64,000 bases of DNA from Eutypa lata (lineage: Eukaryota; Ascomycota; Sordariomycetes; Xylariales; Diatrypaceae), in contig JAKULF010000006.1 in the NCBI GenBank assembly GCA_022661535.1, positions 1,979,001-2,043,000 of the forward strand, read 5' to 3'. The number at the start of each line of letters is the position of its first letter. Position 1 is the stretch's first letter. Position numbers and translations under genes: made by a program. Under the pieces are notes generated by a model. That model had not been told where the DNA came from. It was given only the letters and a program-made list of their open reading frames with translations, and ran no database searches. Below, piece by piece: positions 19,244-31,182 of the stretch.

Positions 19244-22200
19244 ATGCAAACCCTCGCTCAGTAATCAGCTAGTCCCTGAAGAAGAGAGACATTTACACAT
19301 ACGCGCGCACACATACGAGAGCAAGGTCCCGCACTATCTGTGATCCCAAGCATAGGGTTCTGTTCAACGGTAACAGTGCAAGCCTAGCTTGCTATTGCTC
19401 TGATCTTGTATTAGGTCTCTCACCGGGAGGGTTTATGCCCTCAACTACACCTTAACTCTTCTAGTCAAGGTCTGTTGCCAGACAGACCTAACCGTCACAA
19501 TTAGCACCCCAATCCGAATCCAGTCGATCCTATCCCCTCCCTCCCCTTCGGATGCCCATGAAAATTCGGTAAAGCCTCCTTATCAGGCTAACCACAAGAG
19601 ATACGCCGACGAAAGCTTTGCCCCTCCAGCCGATGCTCCCTTAATTCGCCCGAGCCCGTCCGTGCCGCCTGAGAGGCAATTACCAAACACGGAGAGACCG
19701 CCGGCGGGAGGACTAGGGGGTGGCGTCAGGGGGTATGCGGAGGAAGAGAGGAAACCTCTGATGGCGGCCCCTCTGGAAAGCAAGAAGCCCCCTAAGATGC
19801 GACCCCCTATGCGGTCAAGTATCGCGTGTCTGAGATGTCGTAAATCCAAGATCAAGTGCGAGAACAACGGCGGTACTAGTCCTTGCGATAGTTGTATCAA
19901 GACTGGAAAGGATTGCGTCTTTAAGCTGCCCGAGGCCAACCCAGCTCCTCCCAAGCGGTCGGAACCGCCTTCTGGCGTCAAGCAAGAACGTGATGGTGGC
20001 TCGGAGAGGAAGAAAATCAAGAAGTTCGATGAATTTTCCAAGGTAGACCATGAGAAGGCTAGCGTATATGCCGAGGAAACGCTGTCAGCGCCGTTTTTGA
20101 CAGAAGACTTGTGGGAGCAAGTGTTAGATCTGTACAAGCTACATTTTGCTCCTGAACTACCCTTCTTACATCTAGCAACCATGAAAGAAAAGCTCGGCCG
20201 CAAGTTCAGATCCCCTCAGCCGGACAATTCACCGGATTTCAATTTTGTATTACTCGGTGTTCTCACCCTTACTGCTCGTTTCCATCCTGACCTTGTAAAA
20301 TATCTCGCCCACTTATCTAATAACCAACCTGGCAACGCGAGGTCTCGACCTCTCCAGACACAAATCGATCCCACGGCCGCATCTGAATATTATGCGGATA
20401 TACTCACGACAGCACTAGGTCCACTACGAAACGCAGTCAAAACTGCCTCGGTCGAAAGAGTTCAAGCATGGTTGATGCTCGGCATGTACGAATGGAGTCA
20501 GACGACGAAAGATACCGGAGGACTTGGCGCATGGATGTGCGTTGGTATTGCTGTAAGGCTGGCCCAATACCTTGGACTTGGTAACAACTGCGATCACCAT
20601 ACCTGCTTACCTAGGTCAGGGGATAACCAGGAAAGAGGCGCCTCGTATCAATCGCAAATTGCGTTGGAAAAAGAAACGAAGAGGAGGACAATGTGGAGCT
20701 GCTTCATCCTCGATCGCATGCTCTCTTGTGGCAAGGAACGTGTTGCGGCAATTCAAGCGGTTGATCTAAAGATACAGTTGCCATGTTCTGAGGACAAGTT
20801 CGACTTGGCCATGGAGGCCCAGACCGGTTTCCTTGAGAAACGAGAGAGGGGACGTAGTGGGACTGATGATAGTGTTTTGAGCCGGTTTATTCAACTGGTA
20901 CATATCTGGGGCAAAATATCTCAATACAGTTCTCAGGGTGGCCGCCTGACCCAAGGAAAGGTTCCACCTTGGGACGAACGCAACACCTTCTATCAGTTAA
21001 GCAAAGAGCTTGAGGAGTTCGACGCGGATCTCCCGGGAACGTTTACTTTTTCGCGGTCCAATTACATTAAGCACGAAAATCACCAAGCTTCAAGTGTCTA
21101 CGTTCTCTTGCATATGCTCAGGTCTCTTTGCCAAATTATGCTACATCGGGAGTATATACCTTTCATCCCTATCCGCTGTGACGGGCCAAGGGGACCAGTG
21201 GATTACCCAACGTTTGACCCGGATGAGTTCTCAAACGGTTGGTGGCGGAGAAGTGCCGAACAAGTTTTCAAACCCGCCAGAGACATTGTTGATTTGATCG
21301 AAATCTGCCAACGGAAGGACAAGCTACCCCAGTCCACCCTCGTACTCTTTGCGGTCTGGACCGCGTCTTTCGTGGGACTATACGCTCACCACTTCCCTCA
21401 GATGGACACCGAGAGACATATGCTAAGCTACAACTATGGTGATCCCTCACAAGACACTACGAAGTCTGATGTTTTCCAGCATGGACCGACGGCTTCAACC
21501 TATCATGCGCTTCAGAAGATGTCCACGTGGCTAAATATGGCTGGCACTTACGTTGGAATCTTTCGGCAGATGGACAAGTACTTCGACAACATCAAGCAAG
21601 ACTTTCATAAGTATAACAATGCTAAGAAAAATGAGTCCTTGGTTGAGACGGCAGACCGCAGCATTCGCAGAGCTGGACTTGGTGGCGGCTTGGAGGAATA
21701 TAGCTTGATGCAAGAGCCCTTGAAGGGCTTTGGGCCACTTCGTCCGGAAGAGCATCGCCATATTGAGAACCACGACCACTCTCGGTCAAGTCCCGTTGAG
21801 AGGTCTTCATCTGTGAGTCCAGGGGGGCAGACTGCGCCTTCTTTGAGCCGGACAGCGAGATCAACACCAACTGTTTCATTCACCGCCATCAACCATACTC
21901 CTATCTTGCCGGCGCAGCCCCATTCACATCACGAATCTGCATATCGTTCACCAGCTATGCCGGGTTCGCACTCGAACCAGTATGTCAATAGTTGGCGGTA
22001 TCACAGCGCACCACATCAACCTGTTCCTCCACCGCAGAGCTACCCTCCGACCCCGGCTACGATGCTTGAGCCCACAGCCATCGCGCAGCAGGCCCTCGAC
22101 CAGGCGGCCCCTCATTACGAGAACGACGTCGAGTTCTGGAAAGAGTTCACGAAGCAAGAGGTCCGGCGGTGGGGTGCGACCGGAGATCTCAGGCTCCTAG

Positions 22201-22364
22201 CCACCGGCGACCCCCATGACTTCGACCTATTCTTCGCCGAGGAGCCGTACATGTCGCCTATAACAGACGACTTGCCCCCTCCGTACGACCAGCAGACTGA
22301 ATACGACAGCAGCCAACTTGTGCTCGGGAGGGAGAGGAAACCACCGTCGCGTATGATGGGTTAG
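19244..22364 (+). CDS. Zn2Cys6 transcription factor with Fungal_trans domain
   Basis: Proposed model join(19244..19260, 19505..22364), 958 aa. The main exon stays open about 330 nt upstream of the first in-frame ATG (19761), and the upstream reading (TPIRIQSILSPPSPSDAHEN) looks like real protein. A 17-nt first exon (MQTLA plus two bases) with GTAATC, a CTAAC branch and AATTAG restores a start. The minimal alternative is ATG 19761, giving 867 aa. The binuclear cluster is CLRCRKSKIKC, eight residues, CDSC, six residues, then C: Cys 114, 117, 124, 133, 136 and 143. A Lys-rich linker and a long helical middle region (ARFHPDLVKYLAHL through RRTMWSCFILDRMLSCG, VYVLLHMLRSLCQIMLHREY) match the fungal TF regulatory domain. 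The C-terminus is Pro/Ser/His-rich. The 244-nt first intron and CT-rich leader suggest a regulated gene. Its target is unknown. Confidence 0.85.
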
Positions 22365-23743
22365 CAGAATGCGATTTTTTTTTATCTGGTTGCAAGCGCG
22401 AGGGAATTGCTCACCGGCGTCTTCTTGTTGCTCACACTTATTACTATGACAGACTTTTTTGGGTTGCGTGCGTGTTAGGAGTTTCGGGGGGGAAATTAAA
22501 CAGATTTTTTTTGTATTAGGTAAAATGAGAGAGAGGGGGGGGGGGGGGAGAGCAAGCGAGCAGGCGAGCAAGCAGCAGGGCATCTGTCGGACTGTAGTCA
22601 CCATCATCACCATCACCATCACCATCATAAATTTATTGTTATTTATCTTGTTCCATCTCCCTTTTTATTTCTCTAACGTACCTATCTACCTACCTACCTA
22701 TCTATCTACCTTGGCATAGCTAGTTCTCATGTCTTCCCCCAGCCCTACCTCACCCCCATGAGCGGTTCTTGAGATATCCCGGTCGCCTAGATGAAAGCCT
22801 GAGACAACATTATCTAATGATACTTTTTCGACTTTTTTTTTTTTTCTTTTGTTCCATTGTAGCATCCTGTTGTTGAAGGGAGGAATAATAAGAGTGATTG
22901 AATGACTTGTTTGATGCGATAATACCGCACGTATCATCTAGATTGGTAGAATGTCCTCTTAACGTAAGCACCTAATGTAAGTAACATGCGGCAGGCAATA
23001 CGAAGTGTTAGGGACTCTGTTAGCTCAGTGTCGTGCCTGGATCATAGCCTCATATCTTCGGTATAAGATTGCTTAGGTAGCAAGTCGTTGCCGATTAAAG
23101 GCTCCAGGGAGCATTAAGTGAAGGCCGGTTGCTGTGATTAAAACCGTTGGTATAATCTTGCTGGGCGATGCCTTGAAAACGCGGCACTCTGGCAGGAGTG
23201 AGAGTGGCTATTGCCCTGGCCGACAGGGTTATATTACGGGATATGCTGGGTTCTCATAATATTCTAATTTAAATACGCGGGTAAGTAATTTTCAAACAAA
23301 TGAGTAACCTTTGCTGGAGAAGGTAGTAAATCAGGGTGTCGTGAAAAAAAAACTCTAACACAAGTATTAAATCTCCTACTTGTCGTAGATGATAGGTAGG
23401 TCTACATCAATACTGCGATGAGCTGTTCATTAGTCACATCTTATACAGATGCACAACTTCAAGTTCTTCGACAGGGGGTTGTCACATAAATACGTAAACA
23501 AAACAATATCACCATTACGTTGTGCCTTTTAGATTGATAGGTAACACAATACTGCATATCTTATATCTATTAACATCGAAAAGAATATGACGTATTATTT
23601 ATAGCTGTTTCGACCCAGTCACAGATATTCCTCATTGTAGAAGAGAATGAGAGTCAACATGATTGAATTAGGAGTATTATTGAAAAAAGGACAAGAAGAA
23701 AATTCAACAATTAGGATTCGTGAAATATATCTGTTGTTAACCA
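22365..23743. other. intergenic
   Basis: No gene is seen. The stretch holds an 11-G homopolymer near 22536-22548, a CACCAT run (22600-22626), and a (CTAC/CTAT)n run (22680-22711). These lie in the 3' flank of the Zn2Cys6 gene. The remainder is AT-rich. Confidence 0.6.
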
Positions 23744-24769
23744 TCAACGATCTGTGAGACCACCTGCTACGTCAATGTATTGTCCAGTGATAAAACGACT
23801 CTTCTCTTGCACGAGCAAGAGCACAGCATCCGCCACATCCTCGACTTCACCCATCCTATCAGCTGCTCGAGTTCTCTTGATCATAGCTTGGTGTGCCTCT
23901 TCGCCCCCAGGAGACTCCCTGTATTTCCGCTGCTCATCCGATGGCACCGGGCCTGGTGCTACGGAATTCACCGTGATCCCATGGCTCCTCCCGAACTAGT
24001 TAGTGCACGGCATTCTCGTTAGCAACATCCAACTCCAACTTAGCGGTCAGGTTGATAATAGGGAGAATATATGTACCTCAGCCGCCCAAGTGACAGACAG
24101 TGCGTCCACAGCCGCCTTGGCAGCATTGTAGAACGGAATGTTCGGGAGGCAGATCCTCGAAGAGATACTGCTGATATTGACGATACGTCCGCCTCGTGGC
24201 ATGTGCGGCACTACCGCTCGCACACAGTCTACATACATAGACCGAGGTCAGTATCTCACCAACTTTATTCTCTGAGACACCTACTTGGGTTACTCACGAA
24301 TCGCACCGAACAAGTTGACAGAGAACTGTTTGTCGATATCCTCTAGCGGTGTCTCGAGTGTTGAACCCGGAATGTTACAACCGGCATTGTTCACTGGTAG
24401 GTTGGATTTAGTACTTCGTCTCGCAGCAGCAGCAGCAGCAGCACACAATCAGTAGTAGTCGTAAGACGCACCTAGGATATCGATGTGCTTGGTTTCAAAC
24501 GCCTTCAGGGCCTCCTCAGCCAATCTCGTCGCGCCTTCGGGAGACGTTATGTCCGCCTGCACAGTCGCGACAGTGACACCATACTGCTCTCGCAGCTTGT
24601 CCACTACTGTCTCTGCCCTCGTGATGGTGGAGTCGCTCACGAAATTGAGGACCACGCCTGCGCCGTTGCGGGCGAACGCCGTCGCGATTCCAGCACCGAT
24701 GCCGTCTTCTCGGCCTGATCCGGTTACGATGGCCACTTTCCCAGCTAGTGATAGGGTATCGGGTGCCAT
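23744..24769 (-). CDS. classical short-chain dehydrogenase/reductase
   Basis: Model complement(join(23744..23995, 24077..24228, 24298..24393, 24472..24769)), 265 aa. The three introns are 78, 69 and 81 nt, all GT-AG, and the phases close exactly. SDR landmarks: cofactor loop TGSGREDGIGAG (from residue 16), NNAG rebuilt across intron 1 (residues 101-104), NISSISS with the likely catalytic Ser, YNAAK (Tyr165, Lys169), and NSVAPGPV, ending with FITGQYIDVAGGL. The length is normal for a classical SDR, and the C-terminus resembles 3-oxoacyl-ACP-reductase-like enzymes. The intron after IDIL holds a CAG repeat (24425-24440). About 0.9 kb away lies a polyketide-synthase relic on the same strand, so this may be a survivor of a metabolite cluster. 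Substrate is unknown. Confidence 0.88.
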
Positions 24770-25661
24770 GTTGGCTTCCACAGAGTAGCTATTGGTCGGT
24801 AGTCTGTCTACCTTCTTCGCCGACTTGGGGAAAACTGGATGACGGCGAAAAGTTAGGTAATTAGGCAAGTGTGGCAAAGCGCTGGTTTTGGGGGGTCGGG
24901 CAGCTAGGTACTAGGCTGAATGCCCTCAAAGGGACCTTCGAGGGGATAATTGCATACATAGCAAAGAGAATCCTGTCTGGGAGTCCTAATATCATATGGA
25001 GCGGGGGTAGACGACTAGTATGCGTGGCCGATGTCACTTGAACGTATAGGGGGTGGTTTCTTCTATAATGTCTCCAAATGAAATTTAGTTCTACCTGTAT
25101 ATAGGAAAGGAGAAGAGTGAATTGTGGTAGTTGATGTGGTGTATGTCAGCACCCCTTATATATAATATACATCTATATGCAGCTTAGGTGGGCCTATAGG
25201 ACTCGGTACCTATAGCTGCCAAGGTCAGCTCACTGCAACATACCCCCTTGTCTAAACAACATAGCATTGTATCCAGCTAATGATATCAGATCCTCAGACG
25301 AAGATAATTATAGACTGCTATTTGAGATAACTATGGAATTGTGGGGGCATGCCTCGAACACTCACTGCGGAGATATCAGTTTATTATGTACACAATCAAA
25401 TACCTCGAGGTCTACTAATTTTAGAACTACCTATATTAAGGGGGTCATTAGTATAGCCTTAAACGGCCTGTTTAGACTCATGTCAACACATTATTACTCA
25501 GGTATGTTATGTATAAGACGGTGTCCAAAGGTAGGTCCCTTCGGATATAGGTATGAATAGTCTGTGTCACATTTATGTGATCAGGGCATGCACTGCGTCT
25601 CAGCAATAGACAACACCGTAAAATACTACTGCAAAAACTCGGTACGAGTATCCATCACCCT
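24770..25661. other. intergenic between SDR gene and PKS relic
   Basis: AT-rich, no gene seen. The open frame at 25267-25560 starts at TTG and has no recognisable content. Confidence 0.55.
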
Positions 25662-25927
25662 TTACGCCGTTGATAATTTCTCGGCGAACCAGGACACGAG
25701 ATGATTCGAGGTCGGATAACTCCAGGTAAGAGTGGGCGGCACCTTGACCTTCAAGGCGCTCTGCAATTTCCTCCGCAGCGTGACAGTCATCACGCTATCA
25801 ACGCCCAAATCAGCAATTGCAGCGCGCCATCCACCTCGTCGGCACCTCCAAGCATCAGCACATTAACGATGATGTCCCTGATCCGAGCGTCGAGCCATGT
25901 CTTGAGCTCCGGTCCACTAGACGGCAT
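25662..25927 (-). pseudogene. polyketide synthase ACP-domain relic (PR-PKS/6-MSAS-like)
   Basis: The minus strand reads, in two frames, a carrier-protein end of a fungal polyketide synthase. From 25927 comes [20 protein letters not shown]. After a one-base frameshift near 25821-25825 it continues [17 protein letters not shown], then [25 protein letters not shown], ending at a stop (25664-25662). GVDSVM holds the Ser that would carry phosphopantetheine. The VPPTLTW and [10 protein letters not shown] endings are what I know from partially reducing synthases of the 6-methylsalicylic-acid type. No KR, KS or AT domain is readable further upstream, so only the 3' end of the gene remains. An intact 6-MSAS-type enzyme is about 1,800 aa. 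Confidence 0.75.
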
Positions 25928-28495
25928 GCTACCCGCCACGCCGTCCTCCTATCTGCGGTCCATTGTTCAGCTTCCAGACTCGGTTCAACAGTCTGAAATG
26001 GCAGTGAACAAGTCGCGAACATTTCTCCTGTCCCAATTTGAAGAGTCCAAGGCATCAAGGGAAAGTTTAATCGTCCTTGATGAGAACGGAATTTGGTACA
26101 AGTGCCTTTTAGAAAGAAATTGGCATCCAAATCCTGCTAGTATTGACTCGTCGGACTGTGCTAGTATCCTCATGGTTCGACCGGAGCTGAAAAGAGCATC
26201 TGAGTTCACTCAGGGAGTAGTAGATTTTGGTTTGTGTTGCGAAGAAGGGATTCTCACCACACATCGATTAGATGCCTCGGGGAATGCTGGTCAAATATTA
26301 ACAGCACATCGCCACATATGCCTAGTTGAGGGGAGCCCTCTCCAACAGTGACTCTGGAGTATGCTATGGACAATCGTGGAGGAATCTTTGGTCGGCCGCA
26401 GCTCTCCACCGGAAGATGCGGTGCATTGGCAGGACAACCAGGTGAAAGACCGCTTGAAGCAGTTCCCAGAAGTGTTCCACCTTGGGAAGGAAGCCAACGA
26501 GCTCCATGGCTGTTCTACGAACGAGGAAGCTGTCATGACTGATTTGGTATCAAGTTTCCAATTATTCCTTCATCTCTGGCCTTATTGTGGGATAAGCCCG
26601 GTGAAGAACGACACCTATTACGTCTCATAGGGATGAAGATTCGACTTCATTCGTAGGTCGAATTGGTCATCTCTTAAAAATAAGATTGACATCATGGCCT
26701 CCCCCCTTAAACAATACTTTCCTTAGTCGTAGTTAATCGCCCAGGTAGGTGTGGCTTTCTCTGCGGCTCCGGGCTAGGTAACATTTCTCTGATCCTCGAA
26801 TCTACCTCTAAGATGAATCTTTGTCCTCTCTTTCAAGTCTTCCACGAAAGCTGCTTTTTCTAAGGCTGTCTAAACTCGCCAGGTACTATTAGACATTTTG
26901 AGGGTTGTATGATATACAGACCCCTTAATCTCTAGCTTCGCCACATCCCAGAAGATGTAGCCTTACGCTCGTTTATTAGTAGTATAATTGAAATCACTAG
27001 TATTTTGGCAATTGTACTTAATATAACCTCTCATGGAGTTAAGAGACCACAATCTATATCATTATGAGAAATTTTGCTGAAAAATGAAGGCTGACATTTA
27101 TTCCACAACTTAAAGGTGAATCTATGCCATGCCACGTGGGCTTCTAACGTCGGAGAGGCTAGAACTGAGAGATATGTATAGTTTCCCGGGCTCGCCATTA
27201 TATCTGTTATCAAGACTCAAAAGCTTACGTCGTCAATCATGGTCGTTTGTTCTTGCGAGACTGGGGGGGTAATCGAAGGTCTTGCTATTCGCTCTCTACC
27301 CAGAAGCTTCATACTATTCCAAGAACTCAAAAAGTAACAATACGGGGCACCCAAACTCTCGCTACGACAATGACTATCACAAACATAAAGAGGTAGAAAC
27401 TGCTACCAACGACACTGTCAAAAGTTTATAGATTACAAGGTTAGTTGGTCCTGTATACACCGGAAAACAGTGAAGACCAACTATGACAAATATGAAGGAG
27501 TTCGTAACTACATCGGTGACCATGATCAGAGATACCCGCATAATTGGGGGCTACAAATCCAATATGTCAACATTGACCTCTATATGATGCGATGCCCATG
27601 TTGTAGGACATGCAAATCATAGCGTCGCAATTAAGTATGACCGCCGGTGTTCCAGCTTCAAGCCAACGGCGGCCGTTTGAAAATTTAGCAAACGGTAAGG
27701 TGATCTAAGCATAAGGAACATATATTTGTATGTTCGCACCAGTAGGATGAAGTGTGTTCCAAACGCAGAACCTCCCTTTTTAGTGTATGTCGGGGTCGAG
27801 GTTTAGGCGTTCAGGGGAAGTGGCATGCGCACCAATTACGAAGTGGAATCTAGAGCGGTTGGTTTACCCCTTTATTTTTATAGACATGTCCTATAACTTT
27901 GAGGAGCACAACATTATTGCGCACAACATGAAGCTGGGCCACTAATGTTACATTCTAAAATTTGTATGATATAACTTAGATCGACTTGGTTATATGTATG
28001 TTACCAAACCAATGCGAGGTATATCATAACTTATGCTGATGTAATGTGTGTTTAAGTGTGCATTCTAATGAATCTATTACGTAGGTGGGAAATTTATCAC
28101 GACATTCACCCCCAGACCCCCAGAACTGGCAGGTATTCTGTAAGCCACTACTTCGGGAGTAACTATTAACCGCACCAATCCCCTCCCGAGAGGAAGGTCG
28201 CCCGGAGACATCATAGTATAGTAATGATCGGTCTAATGCAGGTGTCTCGGGGCAACTAAGCGGCTAGTGGCAGCTCCAGCCCACTCTTGAGCTGTAAGGA
28301 TTACTCCATTCGGACGTAATTGCCCCTCACCTTGCCAAGGTTCACGATGTACAATTCACAGTCTATGGCGGGGTAAGTCGAACCCGCGTGGCTTGACGGA
28401 AGAAATAAAAGGTCATTTGACAACCCTCCTCGGGGGAGAAAATATTCGATCTTTCCTCTCAATTATTTTCATTCACATCCGAATCAGTGGAAAAC
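25928..28495. other. gene-poor region
   Basis: I recognise no gene. A plus-strand open frame covers 25701-26351 antisense to the PKS relic and past it, and a second frame covers 26361-26630. Neither contains a motif I know; they may be decayed DNA. From 26640 to 28490 the sequence is AT-rich with no open frame over 65 codons. The promoter of the xylose-reductase-type gene lies at the right end. Confidence 0.5.
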
Positions 28496-29635
28496 ATGGC
28501 AACTCAAGTCCCATCGATCAAGCTGGCCTCTGGCTATGTAAGAGGTGCTTCATCATGGCGATCATAAATGTGAGATGCTAACAAAAGTGTAGGACATGCC
28601 GCTTGTCGGCTTTGGAATTTGGAAAGTGCCGAATGACACGTGCGCCGATCAGGTAAGGTTGTGGAGATCCTTGAACTTAGAAACTCCTTTAGGGGTTATA
28701 GATTTCTGTCTATAGGTTACTCTCGAAGTGCCCTACTAATCCCTCTGTCTATCCTCTAGGTGTATAACGCCATCAAGCTGGGCTATCGTCACATCGATGG
28801 AGCGTGGGACTACACCAACAGCGCGGAGGCTGGAAAGGGGGTTCGTCGAGCGATCGAGGAGGGCATCATCAAGCGCGAGGACATCTTCATCACCTCGAAG
28901 CTGTGGAACAACTACCACAAGCGCGAGCACGCGCTCGAGCAAGCGAAGCTCGAGAACGAAGCCTGGGGCCTCGGCTACCTCGACCTGTTCCTGATCCACT
29001 TCCCCATCTCGCTCGAGTTCATCCCCTTCGACCAGATCCGCTACCCGTGCTTCTGGACGGACAAGGAGCAGACGCAGGTGACGCCGCTGTCCAAGGTGCC
29101 GATCCAGGAGACGTGGCAGGCGCTCGAGGAGCTGGTGCAGAGCAAGGTCGCGCGGAGCATCGGCGTGTCCAACTTCCACACGCAGCTCATCTACGACGTG
29201 CTGTCGTACAACAAGGTCCCGCTCAGCGTGCTGCAGGTGGAGCACCACCCGTACCTGACGCAGCCGGACCTGATCGCCATGGCGCAGGAGAACGGCATCG
29301 CGGTGACGGGCTATTCGACGTTCGGGCCGCTGAGCTTCCTGGAGCTCGGCAACGCGGACGCCCAGGGTGTCAAGCCGCTGTTCGAGACGGACGTCGTCAA
29401 GGGCATCGCCGCGAAGCACGGCAAGTCGCCGGGTCAGATCCTGCTGCGTTGGTGCACGCAGCGGAACATCATCGTCATCCCTAAGTCCAACAGCGTCGAC
29501 CGCCTCAAGCAGAACCTGAGCCTGTTCGACTTCAACCTGAGCGAGGATGAGATCAAGCAGATTTCCGGTCTGGACATAGGCCTGCGGTTCAACAACCCCG
29601 CCACTCTAGGCAGACCTATCAGAATCTTCACATAA
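28496..29635 (+). CDS. XYL1: NAD(P)H-dependent D-xylose reductase-type aldo/keto reductase
   Basis: Model join(28496..28537, 28593..28652, 28760..29635), 325 aa, the usual length. Two small exons encode MATQVPSIKLASGY and DMPLVGFGIWKVPNDTCADQ; both introns are phase 0 (55 nt with a GCTAAC branch, and 107 nt). The AKR tetrad is complete: Asp47, Tyr52 (DGAWDY), Lys81 (TSKLW) and His114 (LIHFP). IGVSNF, QVEHHPYLTQ and VIPKSNSVDRL (cofactor phosphate loop) follow, and the C-terminus ends ISGLDIGLRFNNPATLGRPIRIF as in AKR2 xylose reductases. The enzyme reduces D-xylose to xylitol in the cytosol (pentose catabolic pathway), and L-arabinose in some species. Related paralogues with other aldose preferences exist, so the gene symbol is by family. 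The third exon is much richer in GC than its surroundings. Confidence 0.85.
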
Positions 29636-30128
29636 ACGAGGACCGTTTGATTTTGGACCGGCGGACCGCCCACTCTTGTAGATACTTAATAGCCCACTAC
29701 CTCTAGATAGAAGAGTACCCAGGTAGTTTAAAGTTGGACAAATATTAGCTACTGCTACTTAAAGTAAACACGATTGTTCCCTACATATTCGAATTGTTAG
29801 TAATCGTACATGGATTATGAATTGAAAAATATTTTACGTAGTCGAGGAGTCGGGTTCAATTGACATCCATTTATCACCGCGCTTAGTTAGTTATGTATAT
29901 TGCTAAGTATACCCTGCCAAGTACACTAGCCACAGTGGGCATAGCCACCTTTTACGAAGTACCACCTTAACCAAGTACATGCTATCATCATCAACTACCT
30001 ATTAATGTATCCCGATAAAATCGCGTCCCCCGCCAACATCGCGTCTCCTTGCCAACTAACCAGAAGACGATTGATCAATTCAATTCACCAGAGATCGCCA
30101 CGCCGATTCCGCCCATTGTACCTCCTAA
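29636..30128. other. intergenic
   Basis: AT-rich, no gene seen. It includes the 3' end of the AKR gene and the promoter and short leader of PSF2. Confidence 0.6.
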
Positions 30129-31182
30129 ATGGCGCTCCCATTGCCGCCGGGCCTCGTGCCGACCGAAGTCGCTTTCCTCTGCGAAATGGAAATGGTCACG
30201 ATCGTGCCCCGCCAGAGACTCGAGTCGATACCACTGCTCAGCGTACATACCCCCCCCCCCCCCTTTCCTACCCCTATCTATATATATAACATATGTACTG
30301 CCATGGTCTTGCCAAGCCCCGAACCTAAAAAAGAAAGGAGAAAGAACAGAAAAAGAAAAAGAAAAGAGAAACCAACAAGGGAACCTCATCTAACTAACTA
30401 ACTAACTAACTAACCTATCTTTCAACACAAAACAGGGCTCAACACCACCTCTCCGACCCCCCCACCGGGCCGAGCTCCCCCTCTGGCTCGCGCTCCTCCT
30501 GAAAAAGCAACGACGGGCCAACATCCTCGCGCCGCCGTGGCTGCACCCCTCCTCCCTGCAGGACATCCTGCACCACGAGACGGCCGTCGACGCCGAGGCG
30601 TTCTCGCCGCCGCCGCCGGCCGTGATGCGGGCGGACGGGCGGGGCGGCGTGCGCCCGTACGGCCAAAACCCAAACCCAAACACAAATATAGGGGAGGAAT
30701 TGTTGTGGCTGTCCCCCCCTTTCGTCCCGTCCAACACCCAGGCCGCGCCCGCGGGCTACCTGCCCTACCACTGGCTGGAGCTGGGCGAGGCGCTGCTGGC
30801 GCACGCGGCGGACGACGTGCCGGCCGCGGCCGAGGTCCGGGGCCTCCTGCGCGACCTGCAGGAGGTGCGGGCGGCGAAGCTGCGGGCCGGCGCCGCCACC
30901 CAGCTCTCGGAGGGCGGCGGCGTCGTCGGACTGAGAGGCGTGGGGGCCCTGGAGCTCGTCGAGAGCAGGGCGTTCGTGCTGGGTGTTGTGGATGGGGTGA
31001 GGAAGCTGGGGGCGAGCGCTGAGGCGAGCCGGAGGGAGGAGGATGATGATGAGGATGAGGATGAGGATGAGGAGGATGAGGAGGGGGGTGGTGGGGGTAG
31101 AGGTAGAGGTAGGGGTAGGGGTAGAGGTAGGAGTGGTGTTGGAGGAGGGGATGGGTATAGTGATGAGGAGATGGATTTGTAG
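30129..31182 (+). CDS. PSF2: GINS complex subunit Psf2
   Basis: Model join(30129..30242, 30436..31182), 286 aa. The N-terminus [20 protein letters not shown] followed by [12 protein letters not shown] is the Psf2 hallmark. The phase-0 193-nt intron (GTACAT...AACAG) joins it to [20 protein letters not shown] and LKKQRRANI, and PPWLHPSSL comes next. [14 protein letters not shown] through [18 protein letters not shown] is the conserved C-terminal helical part. GINS (Sld5-Psf1-Psf2-Psf3) joins Cdc45 and Mcm2-7 in the replicative helicase. Most unusual is the tail: a run of Asp/Glu (codon repeat GAGGAT) followed by about nine Gly-Arg dipeptides and an acidic end. The intron carries a C-tract and a (CTAA)6 array at the branch position. 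Length exceeds yeast Psf2 (213 aa) because of the tail and a Pro/Asn-rich insert. Confidence 0.92.
30390..30414 (+). repeat. (CTAA)6 array at intron branch position
   Basis: Six consecutive CTAA units, each able to read as a CTAAC branch site, lie 21-45 nt before the PSF2 intron acceptor. Confidence 0.9.

Noticed and set aside
24421..24445. CAG repeat read as coding
   Set aside because: It falls inside a GT-AG intron whose removal restores the SDR NNAG motif.
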